Assembly (NCBI GenBank): GCA_040757835.1
Contig: JBFLWJ010000018.1
Span: 13,373 to 58,706, forward strand
Direction of reading: 5' to 3'
DNA length: 45,334 nt
Source of the DNA: Actinomycetota bacterium
Lineage (GTDB): Bacteria; Actinomycetota; Geothermincolia; Geothermincolales; RBG-13-55-18
The notes under the pieces were generated by a model. That model was given only the letters and a program-made list of their open reading frames with translations. It searched no databases and was not told the DNA's origin. This document shows, piece by piece, positions 22,865 through 31,080 of the stretch. The stretch's first letter is position 1. Each line of letters opens with the position of its first letter. The position numbers and the translations under genes were made by a program.

Positions 22865-23404
22865 TTACATGAAGATACTGCCTAAGGAGAGGCCGAAAGC
22901 CATATCGCCTTCGAACTTGATCTTGCCCTGCATGAAGGCCGTGGGTCCGTTGAGCTCCCCCGTCGCTATCTTGGCGAGGTCCGCGGACGAGCCGGCTATC
23001 CTCAGGCTGGGCTGGGAGGCGCCGTTGAAGACCGCCTGGATCGGCATGGTCCAGTCCCCGGGCATGTTCACGTCGAGATCGACCGTGCCCTTGGTCTGAC
23101 TGACCGCGTCGTACTGCTTGCGCCCGGTGAAGGACGAGGCCAGCTCCACCAGGGGCCGCACGAAGTCGTCCGAGAGGACCACCTCAAGCATGGGGCTGTC
23201 GATGGCCCCTTCGGTCACGGTGATCTCCCTCGCGTCCTTGATGGATATCCCGAACACGAGTGTCTTCTCCCCGTTGATGGTCACCTGGAGCTTGAACTCG
23301 GTGCCGTCCATGTCCGGCATCGGTTTCTCCGCCAACCGCTTCCCCACCAGTTCCGGGACGTAGGACTGCAGGTACTCCTGTATCCCGATCGTGTTTACCG
23401 CCAT
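22865..23404 (-). CDS. SCP2 sterol-binding-domain protein
   Basis: 179 residues from ATG 23404 with GGGGGAG upstream; the longer open frame to 23788 overlaps the next gene and is a shadow. The sequence reads as an SCP2-like fold: an N-terminal amphipathic helix region, FKLQVTINGEKTLVFGISIKD, ITVTEGAIDSPMLEVVLSDDFVRPLVE, then ATGELNGPTAFMQGKIKFEGDMAFGLSL, the usual ending of bacterial SCP2 lipid-carrier domains. These bind hydrophobic ligands or act as partner domains in lipid metabolism. It is probably co-transcribed with the HTH gene at 23487-23924, 82 bp upstream. Confidence 0.85.
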   Translation of the reverse strand: MAVNTIGIQEYLQSYVPELVGKRLAEKPMPDMDGTEFKLQVTINGEKTLVFGISIKDAREITVTEGAIDSPMLEVVLSDDFVRPLVELASSFTGRKQYDAVSQTKGTVDLDVNMPGDWTMPIQAVFNGASQPSLRIAGSSADLAKIATGELNGPTAFMQGKIKFEGDMAFGLSLGSIFM

Positions 23405-23486
23405 GTTCGCTCCCCCTTTCAGGTCCTTCCCTTTCCTTCCGACAATAAAGCCCGCCCCGCCGCTCCTGCCGTGGCGGATGCGGGCG

Positions 23487-23924
23487 CTATTCCACCCGTC
23501 CCGAGCCCGCGTACCAGGGATCGTTGTGCCTGTCAGGCTTCGCGCCCACCGGCTCGCTGTAGGCCAGGTCCCTCTCCTGCAGCCGCCGCAGCGCTCTCTG
23601 CGCTTCCCTGGTCTCCAGCGCGAGGGACTTGGCCACCTCGTCGGCGCCCGCCCCCGGACATTCGCGCAGATACGCCAGGACCCTGTCCGCGTCCTCCTTG
23701 ATCTTGCAGACCGCTTCCCGTCCTTCGTCGGTGAGGCCGATGCTCTCCAGGGACCGCTTCTGCTTCCTCCTCTCCAGGAAGTCGTCAATGTCCTCCTGGG
23801 TCACCACGTACCTCTTGCCGACGCGGGCGGCGCGCAGCTCTCCCTGCCGGATGTAGTGGCGGACCGTCTGGACGTTGACCCCCAGGCTTTTGGCCACATG
23901 ATAGGTGTTCATATAGGTACGCAA
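23487..23924 (-). CDS. Excisionase/MerR-type HTH regulator with a second helical domain
   Basis: 145 residues; TTG 23924 follows GGGAG by seven bases, and ATG 23912 is an alternative without a ribosome site. Residues ~5-50 (YHVAKSLGVNVQTVRHYIRQGELRAARVGKRYVV) form the helix-turn-helix of the excisionase-like, MerR-related family. The C-terminal half (~70-125; ADRVLAYLRECPGAGADEVAKSLALETREAQRALRRLQERDL) reads like a winged-helix unit. Four 10-bp repeats lie immediately upstream (23946-23980) and are the obvious candidate binding site, so I infer autoregulation and control of the SCP2 gene that follows. Confidence 0.85.
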   Translation of the reverse strand: MRTYMNTYHVAKSLGVNVQTVRHYIRQGELRAARVGKRYVVTQEDIDDFLERRKQKRSLESIGLTDEGREAVCKIKEDADRVLAYLRECPGAGADEVAKSLALETREAQRALRRLQERDLAYSEPVGAKPDRHNDPWYAGSGRVE

Positions 23925-23945
23925 TGGATATCTCCCATATACCTA

Positions 23946-23980
23946 ACGTTGTTTTACGTTGTTTCACGTTATGTTACGTC
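23946..23980. promoter_or_regulatory. Four 10-bp iterons upstream of the HTH gene
   Basis: ACGTT occurs at 23946, 23956 and 23966, with ACGTC at 23976. Each is followed by a T-rich pentamer (GTTTT, GTTTC, ATGTT, TATCT), giving exact 10-bp periodicity, one helical turn. They lie 22-56 bp before the TTG of the minus-strand regulator, overlapping its expected promoter. Unlike the GC-rich surroundings this patch is AT-rich. Confidence 0.7.
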
Positions 23981-24127
23981 TATCTAAAGAATCTGTCAAG
24001 TTGTGTCTCTAGGACAAGAGGTCCGTTCAGAGAGGAGGTAAGGAATCAGGGAATCCGGCAGAACGCTTTCAGGCGTGCTGGATGGAGACGCTCGAGATAT
24101 CGTTTGGGCGGCTCTACAGCAAACGGA

Positions 24128-25549
24128 TCAGGAGTTCACCAGGGAGAGGGCGCGGATGGCCCGGGGCATGGATGGGTAGGCGAGCACGCCGCCCGCGAGC
24201 AGGCGCTTCTCCAGGCGCCGCCTCATCTCCTCGAAGAAAAGGTCCTCCTCGCCCTGGGCACGGGAATAGAGCACCACCACCACGGGCTTGCTGGACGTTC
24301 TCCTTATGTCGATGAGGATGTCCATGGCCGCGTTCAGGCCGTCCTCTCCCCCCAGGCCGAAGGCGAAGTTCACCGCGATGTCGAAGACGAGGATGTCCGC
24401 GGACGGGTTGGCGGCCGCCTCGCGCATGGCCGCCTCGAACACCGGCAGATAGATAAGCGGCGCCCCGATGTCCAGCGGGTTGCCCACCGCCGCGCCGGGA
24501 GCGTAGAGGATCTCCTGCAGGTTGGAAAGGTTATCGCCAGCCAGGGACGGCACCTCCAGTCCGGCCTCCTCGGCCAGGTCCGCGGCGTAGGTGCCGAGGC
24601 CGCCCCCGCCCCCGCTCAGCATCAGCCTCTTTCCCGGCCTGCGGCCCGCGAGTTTCAGGGCCAGGAGCACGTCGCAGATCTCGTCCACCCCCGAGACCTC
24701 GATGGCTCCGCTCTGGCGCAGCGCGCTGCTCCACACCGCGGCGGACCCGGCCAGGGAGCCGGTGTGGGAGACCACGGCGCGGGCTGACGACTCGCTCTTG
24801 CCCACCTTCCAGATGACCACCGTCTTGTGCGCCGCCGCCTCCTGCAAGGCCTCCAGCAGCAGGCGGCCGTCGGAAGTCCCCTCGAGGTAGGCGGCGATGA
24901 TCTCGGTCTGGGGGTCCCGCGCGAAGTAGCGGATGAGGTCGATCTCGTCCAGGTCGGCGCCGTTGCCGTAGCTGACGATGGCCGAGAAGTCGATGCCCAG
25001 CCCCTTGCACTGGCGTCCCACGTGCACCGAGAAGCCCCCGCTCTGGGAGATGAAAGCGACGTTGCCCGGCACGGTGGAGAAGTCGTGCCCGGGCAGCAGG
25101 GTGACGCGGTTGCGCGGGTTGTAGATGCCGAAACAGTTGGGACCGACGATGCGGAAGCCGCCCTCGCGGGCCAGGCGGAGCGCCTCACGCTCCAGTTCCT
25201 CACCCGCCTCTCCTATCTCCCGGAAACCTGAGGCCATGATGATGACCCCCTTCACCCCCAGGCCGGCACAGTCACGCAGGATGTCCATGGAGCGGTGGGC
25301 GGGGATGGTGGTGATGACAAGCTCCGGCACCTCGGGTAGCGACCGCAGGCCGGGGTATACCTTGTGCCCCATGATCTCCGTCTCGCCCGGGTTGATCAGG
25401 TAGACCGGCCCAGAGAAGCCGTAGGCCATCTGGGACATGGTGAAGAGGGAGCCGAACTTGACCGGTTTCGCCGACGCCCCCACGATGGCCATGGAGCGCG
25501 CGTTGATGACGGCGTCTATCTCCTCGAAGTCGAAAGGCAATGCTACCAC
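24128..25549 (-). CDS. ADP-forming acyl-CoA synthetase, alpha-subunit type
   Basis: 473 residues; GTG 25549 is adopted, but it touches AAAGGAC, so a TTG nine bases further in is possible. An N-terminal CoA-binding Rossmann domain (SMAIVGASAKPVKFGS; VYLINPGETEIMGHKVYP; VKGVIIMASGFREIG; IVGPNCFGIYNP) is followed by two succinyl-CoA-ligase-like flavodoxin domains (VAFISQSGGFSVHVG; SYGNGADLDEIDLIRYF; VVSHTGSLAGS with the phosphorylatable His; GGGGGLGTYAADLAEEAGL). This is the alpha architecture of ADP-forming acetate/acyl-CoA ligases, which make ATP from acyl-CoA in anaerobes or activate acids in reverse. No ATP-grasp beta domain is fused or adjacent, so a partner must be encoded elsewhere. Substrate range unknown. 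Confidence 0.92.
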   Translation of the reverse strand: MVALPFDFEEIDAVINARSMAIVGASAKPVKFGSLFTMSQMAYGFSGPVYLINPGETEIMGHKVYPGLRSLPEVPELVITTIPAHRSMDILRDCAGLGVKGVIIMASGFREIGEAGEELEREALRLAREGGFRIVGPNCFGIYNPRNRVTLLPGHDFSTVPGNVAFISQSGGFSVHVGRQCKGLGIDFSAIVSYGNGADLDEIDLIRYFARDPQTEIIAAYLEGTSDGRLLLEALQEAAAHKTVVIWKVGKSESSARAVVSHTGSLAGSAAVWSSALRQSGAIEVSGVDEICDVLLALKLAGRRPGKRLMLSGGGGGLGTYAADLAEEAGLEVPSLAGDNLSNLQEILYAPGAAVGNPLDIGAPLIYLPVFEAAMREAAANPSADILVFDIAVNFAFGLGGEDGLNAAMDILIDIRRTSSKPVVVVLYSRAQGEEDLFFEEMRRRLEKRLLAGGVLAYPSMPRAIRALSLVNS

Positions 25550-25662
25550 GTCCTTTTTCCGGCGCTCATTATATCACCTGCGGGAGCGGGCCGTTGAGTG
25601 CCGCGGACGGCACGATTGCCAGCGCGGTGCGGTCGGTCGGATATATTTGCGCGGTGCGGTGA

Positions 25663-25668
25663 TATAAT
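25663..25668 (+). promoter_or_regulatory. -10 box of a probably leaderless promoter
   Basis: A perfect TATAAT ends six bases before the ATG at 25675, so transcription should begin at or next to the start codon. No Shine-Dalgarno sequence fits in between and no convincing -35 box is visible. Confidence 0.55.
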
Positions 25669-25674
25669 CAGCTC

Positions 25675-26595
25675 ATGGCTGGAAAGAGGCTGAACCTGGT
25701 GGACATGACGGGCCCGGAAGTCGACTCCCTCGACCGGGAGAAGACCCTTTTCGTCATGGCCCTGAGCCCCATCGAGGTGCACGGCCCCCACCTGCCCCTG
25801 GGGACCGACGTGTGGGTGGCCGAGGAGATACGGGACCGTGCCCTGGCCAAGATAGGAGAGCGCCACCCCTACCTGGACTTCGTGCTCTTCCCCTCCTACT
25901 ACATGGGGAACGATACCATCCCCGGCTCCGTGGAGGTGGACAGCCGGGCCGTCAACCTCCTGCTGCGCGGCAACGCCGCCTTCCTCGCCGCGCGTGGTTT
26001 CAAATACCTACTGGTCACCGACAACCACGGCGGGCCTCGCCACCAGATAGGCACGGCCAAAGCGGTTCAGAGGCTCTACGATAAAGACGGTTTCCACATC
26101 ATCGCTCCTTTCCTCTCTTTCTTCCGCCGCATGGTGGAGCTGGACCCCGTGCTCCTCTCCCGCCTGGGGGCGGGGAAGGGCGCCTGCGGCGACGACGAGG
26201 ACAGCCATGCCGGGCTCAACGAGACCTCCCTCATGCTCAGGACCCTCCCAGACGTGGTGCGCCCGAACTGGAAGGAATTGCCACGCGTGACCATGAACCC
26301 CCGCCGCTGGCCCAACCTCCTGCTGGGCCCGCTGGGCAAACTGCTGGGGGCGCTGGGCGCGAAAGAGCTTGGCCAGGATATCAGCCGCACGGGCCTGATG
26401 CTCTCCTGGGTGACGGAGAAGGAGCCTTCCAACTATATAGGCGAGCCCCGTGGCGCCTCGCCCGAGGCGGGGGAGCGCATGCTGGACGCCTTCTCCGACG
26501 AGGCCGCGGACGCGGTGGACGCTGCGCTGGCCGGAAAGCCCCCCTACCACACCCCGCTCGGCTGGTCGCTGCGCGTCATCGAGCCGAGCCACTAG
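25675..26595 (+). CDS. Creatininase-family amidohydrolase
   Basis: 306 residues from ATG 25675. The metal-binding pattern of the creatininase fold is present: SPIEVHGPHLPLGTDVW (~31-47), an SYYMGNDTIPGSVEVDSRA segment, VTDNHGG (~113-120) and DSHAGLNETSLML with the late His and Glu. Family members hydrolyse cyclic or linear amides (creatinine, formamidopyrimidines, mycofactocin precursor). The specific substrate is not evident, and no mycofactocin genes are present. A long insert (RRWPNLLLGPLGKLLGALG) precedes the C-terminal helix. The start lies directly after a TATAAT box, suggesting a leaderless mRNA. It is divergent from the acyl-CoA synthetase alpha gene. Confidence 0.88.
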   Translation: MAGKRLNLVDMTGPEVDSLDREKTLFVMALSPIEVHGPHLPLGTDVWVAEEIRDRALAKIGERHPYLDFVLFPSYYMGNDTIPGSVEVDSRAVNLLLRGNAAFLAARGFKYLLVTDNHGGPRHQIGTAKAVQRLYDKDGFHIIAPFLSFFRRMVELDPVLLSRLGAGKGACGDDEDSHAGLNETSLMLRTLPDVVRPNWKELPRVTMNPRRWPNLLLGPLGKLLGALGAKELGQDISRTGLMLSWVTEKEPSNYIGEPRGASPEAGERMLDAFSDEAADAVDAALAGKPPYHTPLGWSLRVIEPSH

Positions 26596-26679
26596 AAACG
26601 CTTCCTCCGGCTGGCCGCGCATCCTGATCTTCAAGCGCCATATCCTGCCGCGTCGCTATGGTGAAGGTAAGGCTGAAGG

Positions 26680-27867
26680 TCAAGGGGATGAGCGAGAGAG
26701 CTCCTTGAGCTGTACGGCCAGGGATTCGAACTCCTCGCGTGAGAGGTCGCCGGTGACCACGAGTTCCGTTTCCCCCAGGACGAGGCGCATCTCCTGGCAG
26801 TCCATGGCGGCGGTGTAAGTGGCGTTCGCGGCGTCCTCGCCAAAGGTCTCCTGCCCGGTGAGGTAGGCGCCCGATAGCGCGCCCATACTGGTGGTGTAGT
26901 AGGAGAAGTCCTCGCTGTAAGGGGTCTCCCTTATCTCCACCTGGCGTGTACCATTTCGCAGCACCAGGTACAGCTCGCGGAAGCCCTCGGGAAACTTCGT
27001 CAGCTCCTCGGATCCCGAGAGGTTCGAAGCAGCGGGGTCGCGCACGTAGACGGCCGCCAGGCCGAAGCCGTCTATCCGCGGCATCAGCGGCTCGAAGCCC
27101 GCCTCCGCCGAGGCGCCGGCGATGTCCGTCGCACGGCAGGCGCCGTCCCTGGTGACCACATCAACGCTCATGGCGGGACCACCGAAGAGGGGCAGGGGAT
27201 CGGACGGGAAAGGCTCGTCAGGATAGACCGCGTTCTCGACATAGTCCTCGTAGCGGAAGGCCACCGCCCGGTCCTCGCTCAGCGAGATCTCCTTTCTGAG
27301 CGGCAGCCCGGTCGCCGCGTCCAGCCAGATGCGCATGGACGGCGTCAGGCCCGGCGCCGAATCCAGGCGGTAGGTGCGGGTGCCCTCCACGTCCTCCTCG
27401 CCGGTCACCTCCAGTTGGCCGCCCCTTATCAGGGATATCATCGACTGGAAGAAGTCGGCGTTCCCCACCAGGTGATAGAGGGCCAGGTAGTTGCCGGTGC
27501 AGCGCAAAGGGGGGACGCCCGCGAAGGTCTCGACCTGCAGGTGATCGGAGCCATCCCCGGGATCCTGTATGACGCGGGCGCGGTAGAGGTCCGTGCCCGC
27601 CTGGGCGGTGAAGTTGCGCAGCCGCGCCATCCCGCTCTCGTACTGGTAGAGGCGGTAACGGTAGTGATCGGGGAACCCCAGCTCGAACTCCTCGCGGTAG
27701 AGGCGGCCGGCGTCCTCGGTGGCGCAGGTATAGGAGATGGTCTCGACCTCGCCGCTGCGCCGGGCAAGCAGCTCCAACAGGTCATCGCGTGCGGAATCAG
27801 CGCCGCACCCCGCAGGCACCAGGAGAGCCAGCAGCGCTATGGCCAGCAGGACCACGAGCCTGCGCAC
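26680..27867 (-). CDS. Lipoprotein resembling LolA/RseB-type outer-layer factors
   Basis: 395 residues from ATG 27867. Lipoprotein signal MRRLVVLLAIALLALLVPAGC with lipobox VPAGC. The N-terminal ~230 residues look like a LolA/RseB-like half-barrel: LLARRSGEVETISYTC, FPDHYRYRLYQYESG, an EDVEGTRTYRLDS strand and IWLDAATGLPLRKEI. The C-terminal region (PRIDGFGLAAVYV; LVLRNGTRQVEIRET; VTGDLSREEFESLAVQLKEL) resembles the DUF4367-like domain of anti-sigma-type proteins. I infer an extracytoplasmic lipid- or signal-binding role. No sigma factor is adjacent. Family assignment is by eye. Confidence 0.7.
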   Translation of the reverse strand: MRRLVVLLAIALLALLVPAGCGADSARDDLLELLARRSGEVETISYTCATEDAGRLYREEFELGFPDHYRYRLYQYESGMARLRNFTAQAGTDLYRARVIQDPGDGSDHLQVETFAGVPPLRCTGNYLALYHLVGNADFFQSMISLIRGGQLEVTGEEDVEGTRTYRLDSAPGLTPSMRIWLDAATGLPLRKEISLSEDRAVAFRYEDYVENAVYPDEPFPSDPLPLFGGPAMSVDVVTRDGACRATDIAGASAEAGFEPLMPRIDGFGLAAVYVRDPAASNLSGSEELTKFPEGFRELYLVLRNGTRQVEIRETPYSEDFSYYTTSMGALSGAYLTGQETFGEDAANATYTAAMDCQEMRLVLGETELVVTGDLSREEFESLAVQLKELSRSSP

Positions 27868-27965
27868 CCTATAGTCACCTCCTCGTATGCGGGCATGTCC
27901 GGGTATGTCCCATATATCCTAGCAGAGGCGCGGCGCCACGGGACACCCGGACGTGCCGCTTGAGA

Positions 27966-27971
27966 TATAAT
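27966..27971 (+). promoter_or_regulatory. -10 box upstream of the amidohydrolase gene
   Basis: TATAAT at 27966-27971 lies 50 bp before the ATG at 28022; AAGGAG at ~28011-28016 serves translation. No good -35 element is visible. Confidence 0.4.
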
Positions 27972-28021
27972 CGTGGGGGCGCCACGAGGCCCCGGGTGAG
28001 CGATCGAGAAGGAGTGGGACC

Positions 28022-28981
28022 ATGAGATGGGAGAGCGGCAAGACGCGCAGCATCGAGAACGGCATGCCCTGGGTCGACCCACATATCCACATCATGCCGC
28101 CGCGGCGCATGGCGGGCCTGGTGCGCTGGGTGAAGAAGTTCACCCCGGGTTTTCCCATCAGTGAGGACATCAGCGCCGAGGATATCCTGGAAAGCGTCCG
28201 CGAGTCGGAGATACCGTTCTTCTTCAACCTCGTCTTCCCCCTGTGGGTGGAGGAGACCGAGGACCTCAACCGCTTCAACTACGAGCTGTGCGCCGGCATC
28301 CCCGAGGCCATCCCCTTCGGCTCCGTACACATCGACACGCCGGACAAGGGCGCCGAGACGCGGCGCTGCATCGAGGAGTACGGCTTCATGGGCATGAAGC
28401 TGCACCCCTTCGCCCAGCGCTTCCCCGCCTTCGGCCCGGAGATGCGCCCCATGTTCGAGGTCTTGAACGAGCACGGCAGGCCGTTCCTGGTCCACACGGG
28501 GTTCGACGCCTGGTACGGCATGTACATGGACCTGGAAGACATGGAGGCGGTGATACGCGACTACCCCGACATGCAGACGGTGGCGGTGCACTCCCTCTTC
28601 CCGCGTTTCCGCCTCGCCCACCGCCTGCTCACCGAGTACCCCAACTTCTGGCTGGACATGACCAACTCCATCTCCTGTATGCGCCTCTTCGAGGATATCA
28701 AGGACAACCGCGACGACCTGCCTCCCATAGCCAGCGGCCTCGAGTTCGAGGAGGTGCGCGACAACTACGACTACTTCTTCCGGCTCTTCGAGGACTTCCC
28801 GGAGCGCATCATGTACGGCACCGATTTTCCCGTAGGTTTCGGCTACCACCCCGCGCTCCTGGACGACCTGAAATACTTCGACCTGGGCAGGGAGGCGGAG
28901 GAGTGCATGCTCTACCGCACGGTGCAGAGCCTGCTCGCAAGATGTGGCCGGCCTGATTTATTAACCGGGTTGGCGGAGTAG
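28022..28981 (+). CDS. Amidohydrolase-2-type metal-dependent hydrolase
   Basis: 319 residues from ATG 28022 with AAGGAG upstream. The TIM-barrel amidohydrolase pattern is seen: WVDPHIHIMPP (metal-binding HxH, ~19-26), FMGMKLHPFAQRF (~120), RPFLVHTGFDAWYG (~158), VAVHSLFPRF (~187) and IMYGTDFPVGFGYHP (~262, catalytic Asp). This is the arrangement of the amidohydrolase-2 (ACMSD-like) group, which contains decarboxylases and hydrolases acting on cyclic or aromatic acids. Substrate unknown. The stop codon is followed after one base by the inverted repeat of a MITE-like element. Confidence 0.88.
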   Translation: MRWESGKTRSIENGMPWVDPHIHIMPPRRMAGLVRWVKKFTPGFPISEDISAEDILESVRESEIPFFFNLVFPLWVEETEDLNRFNYELCAGIPEAIPFGSVHIDTPDKGAETRRCIEEYGFMGMKLHPFAQRFPAFGPEMRPMFEVLNEHGRPFLVHTGFDAWYGMYMDLEDMEAVIRDYPDMQTVAVHSLFPRFRLAHRLLTEYPNFWLDMTNSISCMRLFEDIKDNRDDLPPIASGLEFEEVRDNYDYFFRLFEDFPERIMYGTDFPVGFGYHPALLDDLKYFDLGREAEECMLYRTVQSLLARCGRPDLLTGLAE

Positions 28982-28982
28982 C

Positions 28983-29109
28983 GGGGTCAGGTCTTGTTTC
29001 TTGGATTTTCCGGTCGTGATGACAGCGCGATATGTGCTGCATACGTGAGAGAATATTACCAAAAATTGCTATTACATACCGGGGTATCCAAAAAACAAGA
29101 CCTGACCCC
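28983..29109. mobile_element. MITE-like inverted-repeat element
   Basis: The 127-bp element has terminal inverted repeats GGGGTCAGGTCTTGTTT-TTGGAT (left) and their reverse complement (right), about 24 bp with one mismatch. The interior is AT-rich and non-coding. The left end starts one base after the amidohydrolase stop; the right end lies 13 bp before the rnpB -10 box. A decayed relative is at 22195-22280. Sequences of this kind often accompany REP-associated (RAYT/Y1) transposases, but no transposase is in the window and no target duplication is evident. Confidence 0.7.
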
Positions 29110-29122
29110 ATAGACGTTGGGT

Positions 29123-29128
29123 TATAAT
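29123..29128 (+). promoter_or_regulatory. -10 box of the RNase P RNA gene
   Basis: A perfect TATAAT, about 7 bp before the expected RNA 5' end. A -35 element at the usual distance would fall at ~29100-29105, inside the right inverted repeat of the MITE-like element. Confidence 0.6.
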
Positions 29129-29134
29129 GGGTGG

Positions 29135-29524
29135 TGAGAGAGTCAGCCGGGTGGTCGCGTGCGCGGATACGTCCACGTGCGAGGAAAGTCCGGACTCCAA
29201 AGGGCAGGGAGCTGGGTAACGCCCAGGCGGGGTGACCCGACGGAAAGTGCCACAGAGAGGTAGACCGCCCGCCGGTGCGCTAGCGCATGCGGTGCCGGCA
29301 GGCAAGGGTGAAAAGGTGGGGTAAGAGCCCACCAGCGGTCCTGGTGACAGGCCGGCTAGGCAAACCCCTCCCGGAGCAAGGCCAAATAGGAGCCGACGCT
29401 GTGGCCCGCAGCATCCGAGGCTCGGGTAGGCCGCTAGAGGCCGCCGGCAACGGCGGTCCCAGATGGATGACCACCGCCCGGTGCGAACCGGGTACAGGAT
29501 CCGGCTTACAGGCTGGCTCTCTCC
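29135..29524 (+). ncRNA. rnpB: RNase P RNA, bacterial type A
   Basis: The catalytic RNA of ribonuclease P, which matures the 5' ends of tRNAs. Conserved blocks appear in order: GAGGAAAGTCCGGACTCC (29181-29198), GGAAAGTGCCACAGAGAGG, GGTAAGAGCCCACCAGCGG and the 3' block CAGGATCCGGCTTACAGGC. The terminal P1 helix pairs GAGAGAGTCAGCC (29136-29148) with GGCTGGCTCTCTC (29511-29523), which fixes both ends to within a few bases. The length of ~390 nt is normal for type A. No strong terminator follows, only a short T-rich stretch. Confidence 0.97.
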
Positions 29525-29633
29525 CTTTATTTATCCAGATATCCCCAGAATAGCGGGTTCTTTTACCATTTCCGTTTATGCTATCCTAGGCATGGAGAAG
29601 GAACACGAGCTGGTCGCATGGGGGGTCGTGAGT

Positions 29634-30662
29634 ATGTCTCTTACCAGGTGCAGTCAGTGCGGGGTACCTAAGCGCATCGCCTTCATGCATCGCTGGAGGG
29701 ATGACGGTGTCCTTGAGAGCCGTATGGGTGGCGCCAGGGGAATCCTGGTGGAGAGGAAGGTCTTCGCGGGGGCCCTCGAGCATATCGAGGAATCGCTGGG
29801 GGTACCCATAGACCATATCATCATCGACGCCAAGCGCCGGGACGCCAAGCTCTACGTGGACGATATCGTATCCGGGCCGTTCGGGGTCATCGCCAGGCTG
29901 CGCCCATTCCGCCGCCTCGGCTACTTGATCATGATCCGTCAGGCGGCCATGATCGGCCTCGCCAAGGCGGAACTCCTGAAATACCGGCCCGGAAAGAAAT
30001 TCATCGGCAGGGTGGAATCCGTTTACCATCCCATACTCTTCGTCGGCGACGTCTGTGGCGCGTTCGAGAGCCTGGAGAAGATCAGGGCCAGGCCGATATA
30101 CGGGCCCATCGGTGAGGCCTGGTTTTCGGAGCTATACGTGGACGAGACCCTGCCGAAGGAGGACCGCCTGGAGCTGGAAAAGACACCGGAGGCGCCCGCA
30201 CGGGCGGCCTTCGAGCGCTGCCAGGGCTGCGGCGTTCCCCTGGGAACGGGCAATTTCCGCTGGGACACGGCGCAGGCGAAGATCATCGACCAGACCACGG
30301 GCGAGTGGATAATCTACATCAACGTGGAGGGGCTCAATACCATCCTGCGCGAACTCCAACAGGAACTGGGCGACGGCATATCGCGCATGGTCGCCAGGCA
30401 TTCCTTCGAGACCTACCGCGGACTGATGCGGAAACACCCGTCCTCCTATCTCGACGGCCTCTCCTTCATGAAGTTGCGCGGCTTCGGGGTCCCGGAAAAC
30501 GAGGCGCCATCACGCCAGGACCTGGAGGCGGGCCTTACCGTGCGCAATCCCTTCAACGCCCCCATCGTGGCGGGCCTGGTAGCCGCCGTCTGCGGGGATG
30601 ACTGTGCCGATTTCACCTGGGAGACGACTGAGCCCGGTGTGCTGCTGGTGAGAGCCACCTAA
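29634..30662 (+). CDS. Unrecognised protein with two zinc-ribbon-like Cx2C pairs
   Basis: 342 residues from ATG 29634, eight bases after GGGGGG; an upstream ATG at 29592 is possible. I do not recognise the family. An N-terminal TRCSQCGVPKRIAF and a central RCQGCGVPLGTGNFRWD (~195-210) each supply a CxxC pair, so one treble-clef or zinc-ribbon site may be built from both halves. Between them is a ~150-residue region (VERKVFAGALEHIEESLGV; MIRQAAMIGLAKAELLKY) with the feel of V4R/heme-NO-binding-like sensory domains. The second half (INVEGLNTILRELQQELGDGISRMVARHSFETYRGL) repeats the pattern weakly, suggesting an internal duplication. No membrane segment. Follows rnpB; no obvious operon. Confidence 0.7.
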   Translation: MSLTRCSQCGVPKRIAFMHRWRDDGVLESRMGGARGILVERKVFAGALEHIEESLGVPIDHIIIDAKRRDAKLYVDDIVSGPFGVIARLRPFRRLGYLIMIRQAAMIGLAKAELLKYRPGKKFIGRVESVYHPILFVGDVCGAFESLEKIRARPIYGPIGEAWFSELYVDETLPKEDRLELEKTPEAPARAAFERCQGCGVPLGTGNFRWDTAQAKIIDQTTGEWIIYINVEGLNTILRELQQELGDGISRMVARHSFETYRGLMRKHPSSYLDGLSFMKLRGFGVPENEAPSRQDLEAGLTVRNPFNAPIVAGLVAAVCGDDCADFTWETTEPGVLLVRAT

Positions 30663-30852
30663 CCGGCTCCAGGCACGAGACGGACGCCCGCGGGACCTTT
30701 CCACCCGCCGTCTTCACGCGGTAATATGCTTGTAGCCGCATGCCGCCGCGCGGCGGGCGGCTGCCGCTGGAGGGGCCGGGGACGGCTCCGGCGAAATGGG
30801 AGAGCAACGGTCCGGCAACGTGGCCGGAAACCGCGACGGGAAAGGGGAGAAG

Positions 30853-31080
30853 ATGGCCAGCAGCGACGCCACGGCACCCGCGGAGTTCGACGAGAAGACG
30901 CTCAAGAGGGCCGACTTCTGCATGAACAAGTGCACGGCCTGCAAGGTGGGAAGGGACAAGGGCAAGGGGTTCTTCAACTGGGTGGTCAGGATGGAGTCCA
31001 AACTCAAGGTCTGCCCCTGGTGCAGGGCCTACGAAAAGGTCTACGGGGTACCGGCCTACCAGAAGCCGCCGGAAGCTTGA
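30853..31080 (+). CDS. Small cysteine-rich protein
   Basis: 75 residues from ATG 30853, with GGGGAG five bases upstream. After a charged lead it contains FCMNKCTACKVGRDKGKGFF and KVCPWCRAYEKVYG, i.e. C-x3-C-x2-C and C-x2-C groups that could hold a zinc or iron-sulfur cluster. I do not recognise the family. Its stop overlaps the TTG start of the glycosidase gene (TTGA), so the two are translationally coupled and probably work in one process. Confidence 0.75.
   Translation: MASSDATAPAEFDEKTLKRADFCMNKCTACKVGRDKGKGFFNWVVRMESKLKVCPWCRAYEKVYGVPAYQKPPEA

Noticed and set aside
23946..23980. CRISPR-like array
   Set aside because: The repeats are 5 bp on a 10-bp period without spacers of CRISPR length, and there are no cas genes. 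No CRISPR array was seen anywhere in the window.
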